Below are positions 1 through 8,592 of a stretch of 64,000 nucleotides of DNA, in pieces (position 1 is the stretch's first letter; the number at the start of each line of letters is the position of its first letter). The stretch lies in assembly GCA_042140185.1 (NCBI GenBank), contig CP159477.1, positions 2,914,001 through 2,978,000 of the forward strand. Direction: 5' to 3'. The translations under genes were made by a program, and so were the position numbers. This DNA is from JANSXG01 sp024743075. GTDB lineage: Bacteria; Planctomycetota; Phycisphaerae; Phycisphaerales; UBA1924. Under the pieces are notes generated by a model that had not been told where the DNA came from, ran no database searches, and saw only the letters and a program-made list of their open reading frames with translations.

Positions 1-124
1 AACAAGATGAGCCCTTGCTCATCGGAGTGTCATCTGGGGTTGATCGCGGAGGCTTAGGGTTCTGAAGTTCGTGGCGTTTCGTCGCGATCTTTGAATCCAC
101 CGCAACCCAAGCGAAGGAGACACC

Positions 125-622
125 ATGTCTACCGTGATCACCGGATTGTTCGACGACGCCAACAAGGCATCGCACGCGATTTCCACGCTCGAGGCCAAAG
201 GCATCCCCGCGAAGGATATGAGCCTGGTCGCCAGCGAGAACTTCAAGAAGAACTCGTTCGGCATCGAGCAGAGCACAAAGCTCCCCGAAGGCGCAGCCAT
301 CGGGGCGGGAACGGGCGGCGCGGTCGGCGCGCTGGTCGCCGGCTTCACCACCGTCGGCGCGATCGCGACCGGCGGAGCCGGCCTCATCGCGGCGGGGCCG
401 CTGGTCGCGGCGCTCGCCGGCGGCGGCACGGGCGCAGCGGTCGGCGGCGCGGTCGGCGCTGGCGTCGGCGCGTTCATCCCTGAGGACGAGGTCAAGCATT
501 ATCAGGACGCCATCGAAAAGGGCTCGGTGCTCGTCGGCGTCGAGTGCGACGACTCGGACCGCAAGGACGTCGTGAAGGACACCTTCAAAAACTACAACGC
601 ATCGCGTGTCGCCAGCGCCTGA
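125..622 (+). CDS. YflT/DUF1269-like general stress protein with glycine zipper
   Basis: A 165-residue protein. Its N-terminal third (VITGLFDDANKASHAI) resembles the small alpha/beta domain of YflT/DUF1269-type general stress proteins. Residues about 58-118 are an almost uninterrupted Gly/Ala-rich hydrophobic stretch of glycine-zipper type, followed by an acidic helical tail. No signal peptide is visible. Membrane association and a stress role are inferred from the family; the biochemical activity is unknown. The ATG is preceded by AAGGAG at 114-119, which fixes the start. The gene stands alone, with a strong terminator 30 bases downstream. Confidence 0.75.
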   Translation: MSTVITGLFDDANKASHAISTLEAKGIPAKDMSLVASENFKKNSFGIEQSTKLPEGAAIGAGTGGAVGALVAGFTTVGAIATGGAGLIAAGPLVAALAGGGTGAAVGGAVGAGVGAFIPEDEVKHYQDAIEKGSVLVGVECDDSDRKDVVKDTFKNYNASRVASA

Positions 623-652
623 CTGGGAGGCGTTCACACACGATGTTGGCAT

Positions 653-696
653 CCGGCGCGGACGCTCTACAGATGGGCGTCCGCGCCGGACTTTTT
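653..696 (+). terminator. Rho-independent terminator
   Basis: A perfect 13-bp GC-rich stem (653-665 pairing with 677-689) has an 11-base loop and is followed by a T run at 692-696. It sits 30 bases after the stress-protein stop codon, so it most likely ends that transcript. Confidence 0.8.
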
Positions 697-729
697 GTGG
701 CGCGAAGGCCATGGCTCGGCGAAAAGTCC

Positions 730-757
730 GGGTACCCGGGGCTCGCGCCCGGGCTCT
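730..757. repeat. REP-A-like palindrome (divergent copy)
   Basis: An imperfect palindrome, GGTACCCGGGGCTCGCGCCC followed by GGGCTC, matches the layout of the REP-A copies at 2.4 kb, 11.0 kb and 11.7 kb but differs in the core. It lies between the stress gene terminator and the convergent lipoprotein gene. Confidence 0.45.
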
Positions 758-781
758 GGTTTTGTCGCCACTGTGCCACGG

Positions 782-1350
782 CTAGAACCGATGCGTGGCC
801 GACAGCGTGCGTCCTTCGGGGGTGGTGAACTGCGCGAGCAGGAGCAGGCGGGTGGACTGGGTGATGGATTCGGGGACGCCGCGGAGGGAGAGGCGGTAGG
901 TGCGTGTGACGCGGTCGTAGGGCTCGGCGTTGGCTGCCGGGTCGGTGAGGTCGACCTGCCAGCGTTCGAGCTGGATGGGTGAGCCGGAGGTGGCGTCGTC
1001 GCGATAGAGCTGGAAGGAGACGAGGCCGAGGGCTTTGACGGGGTCGCGGTTGGCGTCGAAGAGTTCGAAGTGGGCGTCGATGCGCGGGTCGCCCTCGACG
1101 GGGTCGGTGATGAAGCGCGTGAGCGGGTGGATGCGCAGCGTTTCGGCGCGAAGGGGTTGACGTAGCGGATGACGGCGCCCGACGACGTGCGCGCGGTACC
1201 GGTCTCCGCGAAACTGCCGGCGGGGACGGTGGCGGTGGAAAGGACGGGGTCGGGGTCGAGGCCCTTGATGGCGGGGCCGCCGGAGCAGGCGGTGAGCGTG
1301 GTCACGGCGGCGGCGAGGCAGACGGCGAGGGCTGGGGTGGTGGTTCGCAT
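782..1350 (-). CDS. Lipoprotein, frameshifted in this sequence
   Basis: The start at 1350 gives a lipoprotein signal (MRTTTPALAVCLAAAVTTL, then the lipobox Cys in TACSGG). The reading frame is coherent to about 1155 (RYVNPFA), then becomes Ser/Pro/Thr-rich nonsense. The neighbouring frame continues as plausible protein (AETLRIHPLTRFITDPVEGD to LSATHRF) and stops at 782. Restoring one G in a GCGGCC context would join the two halves into about 190 residues. The family is not recognised. It lies at the 3' end of the phage-like cluster on the same strand, but may be a chromosomal gene. The frameshift is probably a sequencing indel. Confidence 0.6.
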
Positions 1351-1404
1351 GGGGGGAGTTTAAGGGGTGAGATGAAGGTTGGGAGAAAGGAGAGGCAGCC
1401 GCGG

Positions 1405-1452
1405 CGCGGCTGACCCCTCATCCGGTCGCTTGCGCGACCACCTTCTCCCGGC
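1405..1452. repeat. REP-D intergenic repeat
   Basis: A copy of the family with consensus CCCCTCATCCGGTCGCTTGC followed by GCGACCACCTTCTCCCGC. The centre is an inverted repeat (GGTCGC/GCGACC). It lies between two lipoprotein genes. Other copies are at 1.9, 3.3, 4.2, 12.7, 25.8 and 40.1 kb. Confidence 0.7.
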
Positions 1453-1479
1453 TGATTGACCGATGGGGGTGAAGGAAAA

Positions 1480-1884
1480 TCAGTTCGGTTCGAGCCTCGT
1501 AAACGAGCGCAGCTCGCCGGCTTCGGTCAGCCACAGTCGCACGCGGTCGCCCGTCCTGAGATCGGGATTGTTGACGGAATAGTCGAACTTCAGGTGGATG
1601 ACTCTGGCACGCGGGCTCGAGGGGATCGCGAACCCCTCATCGATGCGACAGATGGCGACTGAGTTTTCTCGCAGCACTGACATGCCCGCGGAGTATCGCT
1701 CTTCGACAGTCTCGACCGTTGCGCGAACTTCGGCGACGCCAGCTTCGCTCGACGGCGTCGAGAGCGCCGTCCAGGTTTCGCTCAGGTTAAAGGTGTGGAC
1801 GCGGTCATTCGGTGAGCAGGACGCCGATGCAAGGCTGGCAATCGAAACGGCGATCAGCGTCATGGATCTGGAGCGGCTGGGCAT
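1480..1884 (-). CDS. Hypothetical lipoprotein
   Basis: Starting at the ATG at 1884 gives a 134-residue protein with a signal peptide (MPSRSRSMTLIAVSIASLAS) and a likely lipobox Cys at residue 23 in ASASCSPN. The frame is open 30 codons further upstream, but those codons run through a REP-D repeat and are not convincing. The mature part is mixed alpha/beta and ends in a beta-rich segment (GDRVRLWLTEAGELRSF). No family was recognised. It follows the holin-like gene on the same strand, about 200 bases away across a REP-D copy, so co-transcription is uncertain. Confidence 0.6.
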   Translation of the reverse strand: MPSRSRSMTLIAVSIASLASASCSPNDRVHTFNLSETWTALSTPSSEAGVAEVRATVETVEERYSAGMSVLRENSVAICRIDEGFAIPSSPRARVIHLKFDYSVNNPDLRTGDRVRLWLTEAGELRSFTRLEPN

Positions 1885-1920
1885 GTGTTCAGGATACTCC
1901 GTGTGATTGGAAATCAGCAG

Positions 1921-1985
1921 CGGCTGCGCCGCTGACCCCTCATCCGGTCGCTGCGCGACCACCTTCTCCCGCAAGGGGAGAAGGA
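1921..1985. repeat. REP-D intergenic repeat
   Basis: A full-length copy: CGGCTGCGCCGCTGACCCCT leads into CATCCGGTCGCTGCGCGACC and ends with CTCCCGCAAGGGGAGAAGG, so both an internal GC stem and a terminal CTCCC..GGGAG stem are present. The rest of the 1885-2087 gap shows nothing else. Confidence 0.75.
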
Positions 1986-2087
1986 GGAAGGCGCGGCGGT
2001 GGTTCTGCGAACGACATAGCCATGCTGCGCATGGTCATGCCACCCCAGCAAGACATGTGCTGCGGGACGCGCGGGTTGCCGTTCGGG

Positions 2088-2357
2088 TCAACCGGTGGCA
2101 CCCAGGTGGGGCGCGGGGGTGAGTTTGTCGGCGAGCGTGCGCTGGCTGGCTTCGAGGGCGGTGATGGCGCGGGTGTTCTCGCGGACGACTTCCATGAGGG
2201 CGTCGACGTGCGTGCGCTGCTCGAGGATGCGCTGGTGGGATTCGGTGAGCTGCTTGTCGCGCACCTCGGAGTGGCGGCGTTCGATGAACCAGATGGCGGC
2301 GATGAGGCCGGCGCTGCCGAGGGAGGTGAACTGGACGAGGGAGTCGGGTTCGAGCAT
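2088..2357 (-). CDS. Holin-like small membrane protein
   Basis: 89 residues: a short N-terminus, one transmembrane helix at about residues 12-25 (SLGSAGLIAAIWFIERRH), then a long charged coiled-coil helix (residues 30-80). This is the layout of many phage holins or phage small membrane proteins. The position at the distal end of the head/tail cluster, on the same strand, supports a lysis or membrane role. No catalytic residues are expected. Holin function is inferred from architecture and context; I see no endolysin beside it. Confidence 0.5.
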   Translation of the reverse strand: MLEPDSLVQFTSLGSAGLIAAIWFIERRHSEVRDKQLTESHQRILEQRTHVDALMEVVRENTRAITALEASQRTLADKLTPAPHLGATG

Positions 2358-2388
2358 GGGTGCGGCTTTCGGTAAGGAGTTTGAGCAG

Positions 2389-2478
2389 GAGCCCGGAGCG
2401 CGAGCTCCGGGTATGTCTTGGGGGAGTGGGGAGAACCAAGCCGGGTACCCGGAGCTTGCGCTCCGGGCTCTTGCTCCT
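2389..2478. repeat. Inverted REP-A pair (BIME-like)
   Basis: Two REP-A palindromes face each other: GAGCCCGGAGCGCGAGCTCC near 2389-2411 and TACCCGGAGCTTGCGCTCCG near 2446-2470, separated by about 35 bases. Each copy forms a hairpin alone and the pair can form a larger one. This matches the REP sequences that border the RAYT-1 gene at 11.0-11.7 kb. Confidence 0.75.
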
Positions 2479-2481
2479 GGA

Positions 2482-2850
2482 TCAGTCGTTGATGCGCAGG
2501 TAGAGCAGGGTGTACGCGAGGGAGAAGGTGCGCCCGCGGTCGATGGGGCCCTGGGGGGTGAAGCGCATGAGGGTCATGTCGGACCAGGCCTGGCCGGCGG
2601 GGCCGACGAGCGTGGCGTTGCGCGGGAGTTCGGCGGCGGCTTTGAGCGCGTTGACGGTGGCCCAGAGCGAGGGCTCGGTGGACGCGACGAGCCGGCCGGT
2701 CTGGGTGATCACGAGTTCGCGCGGGCCGAGGTCGTCGGTGAAGGGCAGGCCCGAGTTGCCGTAGGGCCATTCCCATGCGCGACCGACGCCGCCGATGGCG
2801 AGGCGGTGCGGGCCGAGGGTGTCGAAGTTGAAGCTATGGAACGAGGCCAT
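2482..2850 (-). CDS. Phage tail/neck-like hypothetical protein
   Basis: 122 residues, no signal peptide or membrane segment. The start at 2850 lies 3 bases past the stop of the upstream gene (2854), so the two are translated together. The sequence is beta-rich (RELVITQTGRLVASTEPSLW; FTPQGPIDRGRTFSLAYTLL). I cannot assign a family. Its place downstream of capsid and connector-like genes in a tight minus-strand run suggests a head-completion or tail component. This is inference from position only. Confidence 0.5.
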   Translation of the reverse strand: MASFHSFNFDTLGPHRLAIGGVGRAWEWPYGNSGLPFTDDLGPRELVITQTGRLVASTEPSLWATVNALKAAAELPRNATLVGPAGQAWSDMTLMRFTPQGPIDRGRTFSLAYTLLYLRIND

Positions 2851-2853
2851 GGT

Positions 2854-3288
2854 TCAGTTGCCTCCTTCGGGCAGGGTGGAGACGATTTCGACGGTGAGCG
2901 GGTCTTCGTCGCCGTCGGTCGAGACCGCGACGGCGGTGATGGTCTGGGCGCACTCACGCTCGCTCGCGACCGATGACTCGACGCCGGTGATCACGGTGCG
3001 GGCGCTGACGCGCAGGGCGTGGGGCGCATCGGGCGTGCGGGCCGCGCGGAAGGCGAGGTCGAGTTCGTCGCCGAGCGCGATCGAGGCGAACGCGTCGTCG
3101 GGTTCGGGGACGCGACGTTTGATGATGAGGGTGGTGAGGCGCTCGGGGACATCGGCGAAGGTCGGGTGCGGGCCGTCATCGGTGAAGTCGGTGATGACGG
3201 ACTTGGCCTTGCGCGCGACGGCGATGGACTCGACGCCGGGGAGCGGTGTGGAACCGAGGGTGACGCTGGTGGGGTAGAGGTAGAGCAT
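2854..3288 (-). CDS. Phage tail/neck-like hypothetical protein
   Basis: 144 residues beginning MLYLYPTSVTLGSTPLPGVE and then mostly predicted beta strand (SIAVARKAKSVITDF; AQTITAVAVSTDGDEDPLTV). It resembles small tail-tube or neck proteins in fold class, but no diagnostic motif is present. It is followed after 3 bases by the next gene, which shows an operon. The region upstream (3289-3396) carries a REP-D copy, so a repeat has landed inside the cluster without breaking a gene. Confidence 0.5.
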   Translation of the reverse strand: MLYLYPTSVTLGSTPLPGVESIAVARKAKSVITDFTDDGPHPTFADVPERLTTLIIKRRVPEPDDAFASIALGDELDLAFRAARTPDAPHALRVSARTVITGVESSVASERECAQTITAVAVSTDGDEDPLTVEIVSTLPEGGN

Positions 3289-3337
3289 GGTTCGTGGCGT
3301 GTCCTGTTGTGCTCGTGGTTGCTGGAAGACTCCGACC

Positions 3338-3391
3338 GCCCCCTCATCCGACCGCTACGCGGCCACCTTCTCCCGCAAGGGGAGAAGGAAG
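3338..3391. repeat. REP-D intergenic repeat inside phage-like cluster
   Basis: CCCCCTCATCCGACCGCTAC, then GCGGCCACCTTCTCCCGCAA and GGGGAGAAGG. It fills most of the gap between the connector-like gene and the tail-like gene. Confidence 0.75.
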
Positions 3392-3396
3392 AGCGA

Positions 3397-4061
3397 TCAG
3401 GCGCGTCGGAGGCGGGTTGTGGATGGGGAGCGGGTGAGGTCGGTGATACCGTCGTGGTCAAGATCGATGTGGACGCGGGTGCGGATGCGCTGGTCGGCGG
3501 TGCGCCGGGCGTACATGGCGGCGCGTTCGGCGTGGACGGACTGGGCGGGCAGGAGCGCGCTCGCGCTCGAGTAGATGGTGTGCAGCGCGCTCAGGGCTTC
3601 AGCGCGGGCGAGCGCTTCGGGGTTGAGGATCTGTGAGGCGTAGACGCTGCCTTCGGGCGGCCCGTCCGGAACATCGCCCGGCTCGATGCCGAGCGTGGCC
3701 AGCAGCGAGCGGTGGGCAAGGTCGATCTGGGGCGCGAAGGTCATGACTGTGGCGCTGACCTCGGTGCTCGGCGCGATCGGGAGCGGAATGGCGGGCGCAT
3801 CGTGCGCATGGCGCAGCGCGAGACGCCGAGCGCGGTCGCGCTGGTCACTTCGGTGATCTCGAAACGCCCGTAGCCGTCGAGCGCGATGACCATGCCCGGC
3901 ACGAGGCCGAGGGCGGTCAGGTCGATGCCGGTGAAGTTCAGCGCGAGCGAGCCGGCGCCGACGGTGGCGGGCTGATTGGTCAGGCGGGCCTGCGCGCTGA
4001 AGGCGATGTCGTCGAAGAGGCGGGGTTCGAGGATCCAGAGGTCTCGGTCGGTGGCGAACAT
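3397..4061 (-). CDS. Head-tail connector-like phage protein, frameshifted in this sequence
   Basis: The start at 4061 (AAGGA Shine-Dalgarno just upstream) reads MFATDRDLWILEPRLFDDIA and stays sensible to about 3820 (ITEVTSATALGVS). The sense then moves to another frame (ALRHAHDAPAIPLPIAPSTE) and runs to the stop at 3397, giving about 220 residues in total. The second half is helical. It directly follows the capsid gene, where head-tail connector or adaptor proteins usually lie. A one-base loss in GC-rich sequence explains the break. Function is from position only. Confidence 0.55.
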
Positions 4062-4147
4062 GGCGGTGGTCCTTGTAGCTGCGAGGCGGGCGGTGACGGG
4101 TTCGGAATCCCCGGCGCACCCGTTGGGGCACGCGCGGGGGAGAGAGG

Positions 4148-4291
4148 AGATGCTGGCCCTTCTCCCCTGGCGGGAGAAGGTGGACGCGAAGCGGACGGAT
4201 GAGGGGGCGGTCCGAACGTCCTGATCAGATCCGCAGCGGCGTTGCCGCTAACCCCTCACCCCGGCCCTCTCCCGCAAGGGGAGAGGGAGGC
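4148..4291. repeat. Inverted pair of REP-D repeats
   Basis: A reverse-oriented copy (CTTCTCCCCTGGCGGGAGAA, then GGTGGACGCGAAGCGGACGG) is followed about 25 bases later by a forward copy ending CCCTCTCCCGCAAGGGGAGA. Together they fill the gap between the capsid gene and the connector-like gene. Confidence 0.7.
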
Positions 4292-4298
4292 GGAAACG

Positions 4299-5470
4299 TC
4301 AGGGCGCGAGGTCGCGGATGAGGGCGTGGGCGTTCTCGTTCATGAGCTGGACGGTGTATTCGCCGAGGACGAGGCCGGACTCGCTGTCGCCGCCGGCGGC
4401 GAGCGGCTTGTAATGGAACGAGCGTCCGGCGAGCGGGAGGACGCTGATGCGCGACGAGTCCAGCAGCAGCACGGTGTCGGCGGGCACGGTCCGCGAAAGG
4501 ATGACGCGGCAGACGCCGTAGTCGGACTCGTAGGTGTTCACGAGGTCGCGGTAGGTGGTGTCCTTGGGTTCGTAGCCTCGGACGGCGGTAGTGAAGCTGT
4601 TGATGCGGCGCTTCTGCGCACGGAGCAGACTATGGTGTCGATGGTCCCCGAGGACTGTTCCCACACGGCACGCAGCGCGGCGTTGAGCACCGCCTCGGTG
4701 AGCTCGTCGTTGCCCGAACCGGTGCCGTCGGGGATCGGGTCGATCCCGGGCATGAACACGTTCGTCGTGAGCTGGCGGATGATGCCGTTCATCGTGCGCC
4801 GGACGGTCGACGAGCCCTGGGGCGAGGACGAGGGCGCGACGCCGTTAATGACGCAGTTCTCGAGATCGCGGAGCAGCTCGCGCAGGCGCTGCTGCTTCTG
4901 GTACTCGAGTTCGTCGGCGACGGCGATGGTGTCCACGGCGAGCTGGCTGCCGGAGACCTCGACCGGCGCCGAGAAGATCTGCGTGTAGTTCGTCCGGCGG
5001 GCGCGAGTGGTGAAACGCGGGTTGGACTTGGACGCACCCTCGAGTGCGCCGTTGCCGATGATGTGCAGGAGCATGTCGTCGGCGAGGGTCGCGGCGGGTG
5101 TGGTGCCGCCGTAGGCACGGGTGACGGTGAGGACGGATCCGTTCACGTCGTTGACGAGCATGATTTCGCTGGAGCCATCGGGGCGGAGCTGATCGCCGGC
5201 GCAGAAGCGCGAGGCGTTGTCGACGGTGATCTGCGTGGCGGTCGTCGGGCTCGGCGTGAAGGTGGTCTGGTTGATGGTGTCGGTGTTGGGGAGCAGCGAG
5301 TCTTCGAGCCACTCGTGGACGGTGCTGCGCGCGACGGTGCGGGCGTCGCCGAGGTGGTCGAGCAGCGGGGTTTCGTGGGGGCTGACGATGCCGATGAGGT
5401 CGGCGACGTCTTCGGCGATTTCGGGCAGGGTGGAGCCGGCGGCGTAGGTGGATTTACCGGTGAACGGCAT
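4299..5470 (-). CDS. SU10-like (DUF5309-type) major capsid protein, frameshifted in this sequence
   Basis: The start at 5470 has an AAAGGA Shine-Dalgarno. The N-terminus MPFTGKSTYAAGSTLPEIAE, then DVADLIGIVSPHETPLLDHL, is the hallmark of the SU10-type major capsid family (HK97 fold), which forms the phage head. The frame is coherent to about 4615 (SSGTIDTIVCS), then continues in another frame (QKRRINSFTTAVRGYEPKDT to NENAHALIRDLAP) to the stop at 4299, about 390 residues in all. One lost base explains the break. It lies between a scaffold-position gene and a connector-like gene, as in phages and phage-derived particles. Confidence 0.85.
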
Positions 5471-5515
5471 GGGCTGGTAGTCCTTTCGGGGTGGTGGTGG
5501 GTGAAGCGAGAACGA

Positions 5516-5914
5516 TCAGGAGCGCCGGAGGCGCAGGTAGCGGAAGAGCGCTGCGCGATCGCCGGCGGTGGCGCGCTCGCGTTCGAGGTCGAGCGACGAA
5601 CCGAGCGGGACGGGCGCGTACGCGCCGGAGGGGGAGAGTGCGGGCGCCGGGAGCGGCGCGAGCGCGTGCAGGTCGGGGATGGCGACGGCGAGGTCGTCGA
5701 ACAGGGCGCGAAGGCGAGCATCGAGTTCGGCGACGCGGTCGAGCAGGGTGGGGATGGAGGAATCGGGAGCGGGCGGTGCAGTGGTGTCGTCGTCGGAAGC
5801 GGTGGCGGCGCGGATGGCCGGTGCGCTGGCTTCGACGACGGCGGGTGCAGCCGGCGCCGGCGAGCCGTTGCCGGTGTCGGTGTCGTCGCCGGGTTTGGTG
5901 GAGGACTTGGACAT
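5516..5914 (-). CDS. Putative scaffold-position protein of phage head module
   Basis: The ATG at 5914 is preceded by AGAAAGGAACCCC, which decides the start over an open frame reaching 6016. The 132-residue product is Pro/Ala-rich at first (residues 1-60), then forms a predicted coiled coil (IPTLLDRVAELDARLRALFD) and a basic end (RERATAGDRAALFRYLRLRR). Low complexity, a coiled coil and a basic C-terminus between portal and capsid genes are typical of scaffolding proteins. No sequence family was recognised, so this rests on architecture and position. Confidence 0.5.
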   Translation of the reverse strand: MSKSSTKPGDDTDTGNGSPAPAAPAVVEASAPAIRAATASDDDTTAPPAPDSSIPTLLDRVAELDARLRALFDDLAVAIPDLHALAPLPAPALSPSGAYAPVPLGSSLDLERERATAGDRAALFRYLRLRRS

Positions 5915-5950
5915 GGGGTTCCTTTCTGGGTGAGGGGTCGGTGATGGGGA

Positions 5951-6053
5951 GGGGGTGGCGTGGTCTGAGTCCGACGCGAGTCGGGCGAAGGCCACGAGGT
6001 CGCTGGCGCCGGTCATGGCCTTCGCTGCGCTCAGACCATGCCACCCGAGTCGT
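5951..6053. repeat. Inverted REP-C pair overlapping the portal gene end
   Basis: GGTGGCGTGGTCTGAGTCCG near 5953 and CTTCGCTGCGCTCAGACCAT near 6019-6045 are reverse-oriented copies of the same repeat. The second copy contains the portal stop codon (TGA at 6033-6031, read on the minus strand), so the repeat supplies the last residues of that protein. Confidence 0.7.
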
Positions 6054-7588
6054 CCGGTTCCGCGCTGCCGTACCCGAGCTCCTCAAGGATGCGCTCGCGC
6101 GGGACGCCGAGGTCGGCCTTGAGCTTGGCGGCCTGGAGCCGGCGCAGTTCGTCGGGCGGGAGCGGGTCGGGCCAGCGGATGTGCAGGTCGCGATCGCGCT
6201 CGGTCGTGCGCAGGATGCCGGCCCGGTCAAAGGCCAGCAGCACGACGCGCGAGGCCTGCGTGATGCCAGCGCCCCAGGACTGTCGCCGCGCGCGGTCTTG
6301 GAGAGCACGCCCATCATGGTGATGCGCAGCGCGTTCTCCGAGGAGAGGTGGCCGATCTTGGCGCGGAGCAGGCCGAGCACGAGCGGCGAGACGCCCGAGG
6401 CCTTGTCGAGGGCCTCGCGGACCTGGGTGATGTGGTCGTCTTCGGAGGGGGTGTGGGCGTCGCCGCCGAAGGCGTGGAGCTCGGCTTCGGGGTTGTGGGT
6501 GGACCAGATCTGCCCGGCGCGACGGCGAGATCATCGGGCGCTTCGAAGCCCTTGGCGAAGTACATCTTGAAGCTCTGCATCGTGACGCGGTGCGCCCGAT
6601 CGCTCAGGCGGGTGTTGAGCTCGTCCTGCAGCGCGATGAGCGGCTCGACATCGCTGAGGCCGTCGTAGCGGAAGGGCTGGGCGGCGTTCTGGATGTGCAC
6701 GATCGGGAGCACGCCGAGCGGGTTGGGGCTCGAGGAGATCGTGCGCGAACCCTCGCGGACGATGGTGCGTGCGCTGTCGATGAGCGTGTAAGGCTCGTCG
6801 GTCGCGCCGTGGGCGACGGTGCGCTTGAGCGTATCGGTGAAGCGGGAAAGGCGGCGTTTGTCGTCCGTGCCCCCGGGGGTGCCCGTGGGATCGGTGCTCT
6901 CGCGATGCGCATCGCGGAGCACGAACGCGCGGAGCATGCGGTAGTCGCGCGGATCCAGCACGGGCACGCCCCGGGGGGCCGATACGGGTTCGATGGCGAC
7001 GAGGCGGGCGGCCTCGGCGAGGACGGCGTGGCGCTGGGCCTCGCCGGACGCGTTGCGCAGGGCGCGTCGGATGGCGTTGGCGTTCTCGAAGAGCGCCTCG
7101 GTGCGCACGAGCAGGTCGACGTGGCCGTGGACGCTGGCGAGCGTCGCGCCGGTCTGGAGCATGCCCAGGCCGCCGGAGGCCTCCCAGGCGCTGGCGAGGG
7201 TGCGCTCGATGTCGGCGACGAGCTCGGGCTGAGCGGCGCGGGAGCGGAGTTCGTAGGGGCGACCGAAGACGAAGTCGACGATGGAGTCGATGCGCCAGGC
7301 GATGTCGTTCTCGATCACGATCTCGCGCGGCTCGCCGGAAGTCTCAAGCGGGCGACTGAAGCGTTCAGGCAGGCCCATGGCCTGGGCCGGGCGGTGCGTA
7401 GCGCGCCAGGCGGTCGCGCTGGTGACGCGCCGGGCGCTGTGCACGGGCAGTTCGTTGCGGTAGTACGACCAGAACCGCTCGTAGCGCGGGCGGTCGTGCT
7501 CATCGTGCCGGCGCAGCAGCGCGTCGATGTGGTCGGTGGGGATGGGCGAGGCGGGAGTTGTGGCGGTCGGAGGAGTGGGCGCGGGCAT
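6031..7588 (-). CDS. Phage portal protein (SPP1 gp6-like), two frameshifts in this sequence
   Basis: This would form the DNA-entry vertex of the capsid. The ATG at 7588 (or 7594) has AGGA upstream. The coherent segments are: residues from HIDALLRRHDEHDRPRYERF through NDIAWRIDSIVDFVFGRPYE and QALQDELNTRLSD-like helices to FEAPDDLAVAPG; after a break near 6508, QIWSTHNPEAELHAFGGDAH to SENALRITMMGVLSKTA; after a break near 6275, GITQASRVVLLAFDRAGI to the stop. In total about 520 residues, the usual size. Both breaks are explained by one missing base each. The last residues come from a REP-C repeat. No terminase gene precedes it; a SecD-like lipoprotein does. Confidence 0.8.
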
Positions 7589-7677
7589 TGGCATCGTCCT
7601 GCGTCGGGAGCATCGGGAAGGGGGCGTCGGCGTCCGCTCGTCGAAACGGACACGCCCCTCACCCTTGGCTCCGGCGA

Positions 7678-7813
7678 GCCCGGCCGGCGCGCGCAGGAGA
7701 TGGCGATGCAAAAAGGCATCACGAGAATCCGCCCGTGGGACGGGCGGAAAATTTTTTCAGAAAGTCGGAAAGTGGCGATGCGCCGGGGCCCACCCGGCGC
7801 GCGCCGGGGCGGA
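7678..7813. repeat. 136-bp repeat element, copy 1 (upstream of portal gene)
   Basis: It aligns without gaps to 26318-26453; by hand count about 116 of 136 positions match. Its ends are GGCGCGCGC-type sequence. Near the centre, CCGCCC and GGGCGG form a conserved stem around a loop that differs between copies, followed on the plus strand by an A/T run. In both copies the element lies in the same orientation upstream of a minus-strand accessory gene, at the end of an unrelated minus-strand gene. A leader, terminator or small mobile element are all possible. Confidence 0.7.
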
Positions 7814-7827
7814 CTTGCAGGCTTCGC

Positions 7828-8316
7828 TCAACGCGTCGCAGGCCCGCCGGTCTCCGCGGCACCGGCTTCTTCGAGCGCCCGCTTGAGCTCGTTGAGCCAG
7901 TCGGTTTCACCGTCCCCGGTGACGATCCCGTTGCGACCGATCGCGGAGTTCACGATCGGCGCGAAGATGACCTCGCCGTCGAGCGTCATGACGATCGGCT
8001 GGCCGACGCGATCGCGGGTGAGAGCGCGCATCGCTTCGGCGGCGTCGTCCTTGAGCCGGAAGCCGAGGGCCGGATTGCCCTGCGCATCGCGTGTGTCGCT
8101 GAACGAATCGACATCGGCCCCTGTCAGGAACGGCTCCGGGTTGTAGTAGACGGGGTTGGGCGAAACCGGCTCGGGGCGCAGGTACACGACCGTGTACGGC
8201 TCGCCGGATTCGGTGCTCCCGGCGTGGATGCCGAAGCGAGAGTCACTGCTCGCGCACCCGGAAACGGCAGATCCGACGATGAGCGCGAGGGCGCAAACGG
8301 TGGAGCGAAAGGTCAT
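7828..8316 (-). CDS. Lipoprotein with SecD-like P1 head domain
   Basis: 162 residues. A signal peptide (MTFRSTVCALALIVGSAVS) ends in a lipobox (SGCASS), so it is probably lipid-anchored outside the inner membrane. The second half (IVMTLDGEVIFAPIVNSAIG, then RNGIVTG) matches the SecDF first periplasmic head subdomain, where SecD carries the pattern LDGxVxSAP. The rest of SecD, including all membrane helices, is absent. GAGGAGGAC precedes the ATG. A role in protein export is uncertain; the domain also occurs in unrelated secreted proteins. Confidence 0.65.
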   Translation of the reverse strand: MTFRSTVCALALIVGSAVSGCASSDSRFGIHAGSTESGEPYTVVYLRPEPVSPNPVYYNPEPFLTGADVDSFSDTRDAQGNPALGFRLKDDAAEAMRALTRDRVGQPIVMTLDGEVIFAPIVNSAIGRNGIVTGDGETDWLNELKRALEEAGAAETGGPATR

Positions 8317-8396
8317 GACGGAGTCCTCCTCTTGGATTCGGGTTACTCCTGATACTAGGGAAACCGGCCGAGGGCGTTTCACTTCCCCGGGATTTG

Positions 8397-8551
8397 GTGC
8401 CACTGGCGGCTTGTCCGCCAGTGCGAGGCCTCGCGAGCCGGAGCCACGGTCCGGATGCTGAAGCCAAGTGCTGAGAGGCGACGACACCCCTGGTGATCGA
8501 TCAGGACCGACCGCCCGGCACTGGCGGACAAGCCGCCAGTGGCACCATCGG
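8397..8551. repeat. Inverted REP-B pair (BIME-like)
   Basis: TGCCACTGGCGGCTTGTCCG at 8398 and its reverse complement form (CACTGGCGGACAAGCCGCCA) at 8520 flank about 90 bases. Each is a hairpin by itself (ACTGGCGG..CCGCCAGT). The gap 8317-8592 also holds the 5' ends of the two divergent genes. The same repeat family borders RAYT-2 at 36.8-37.0 kb. Confidence 0.75.
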
Positions 8552-8592
8552 CGTGCGGATACCATCCGGATCCCGCTTTCAGGAGCACCGCC

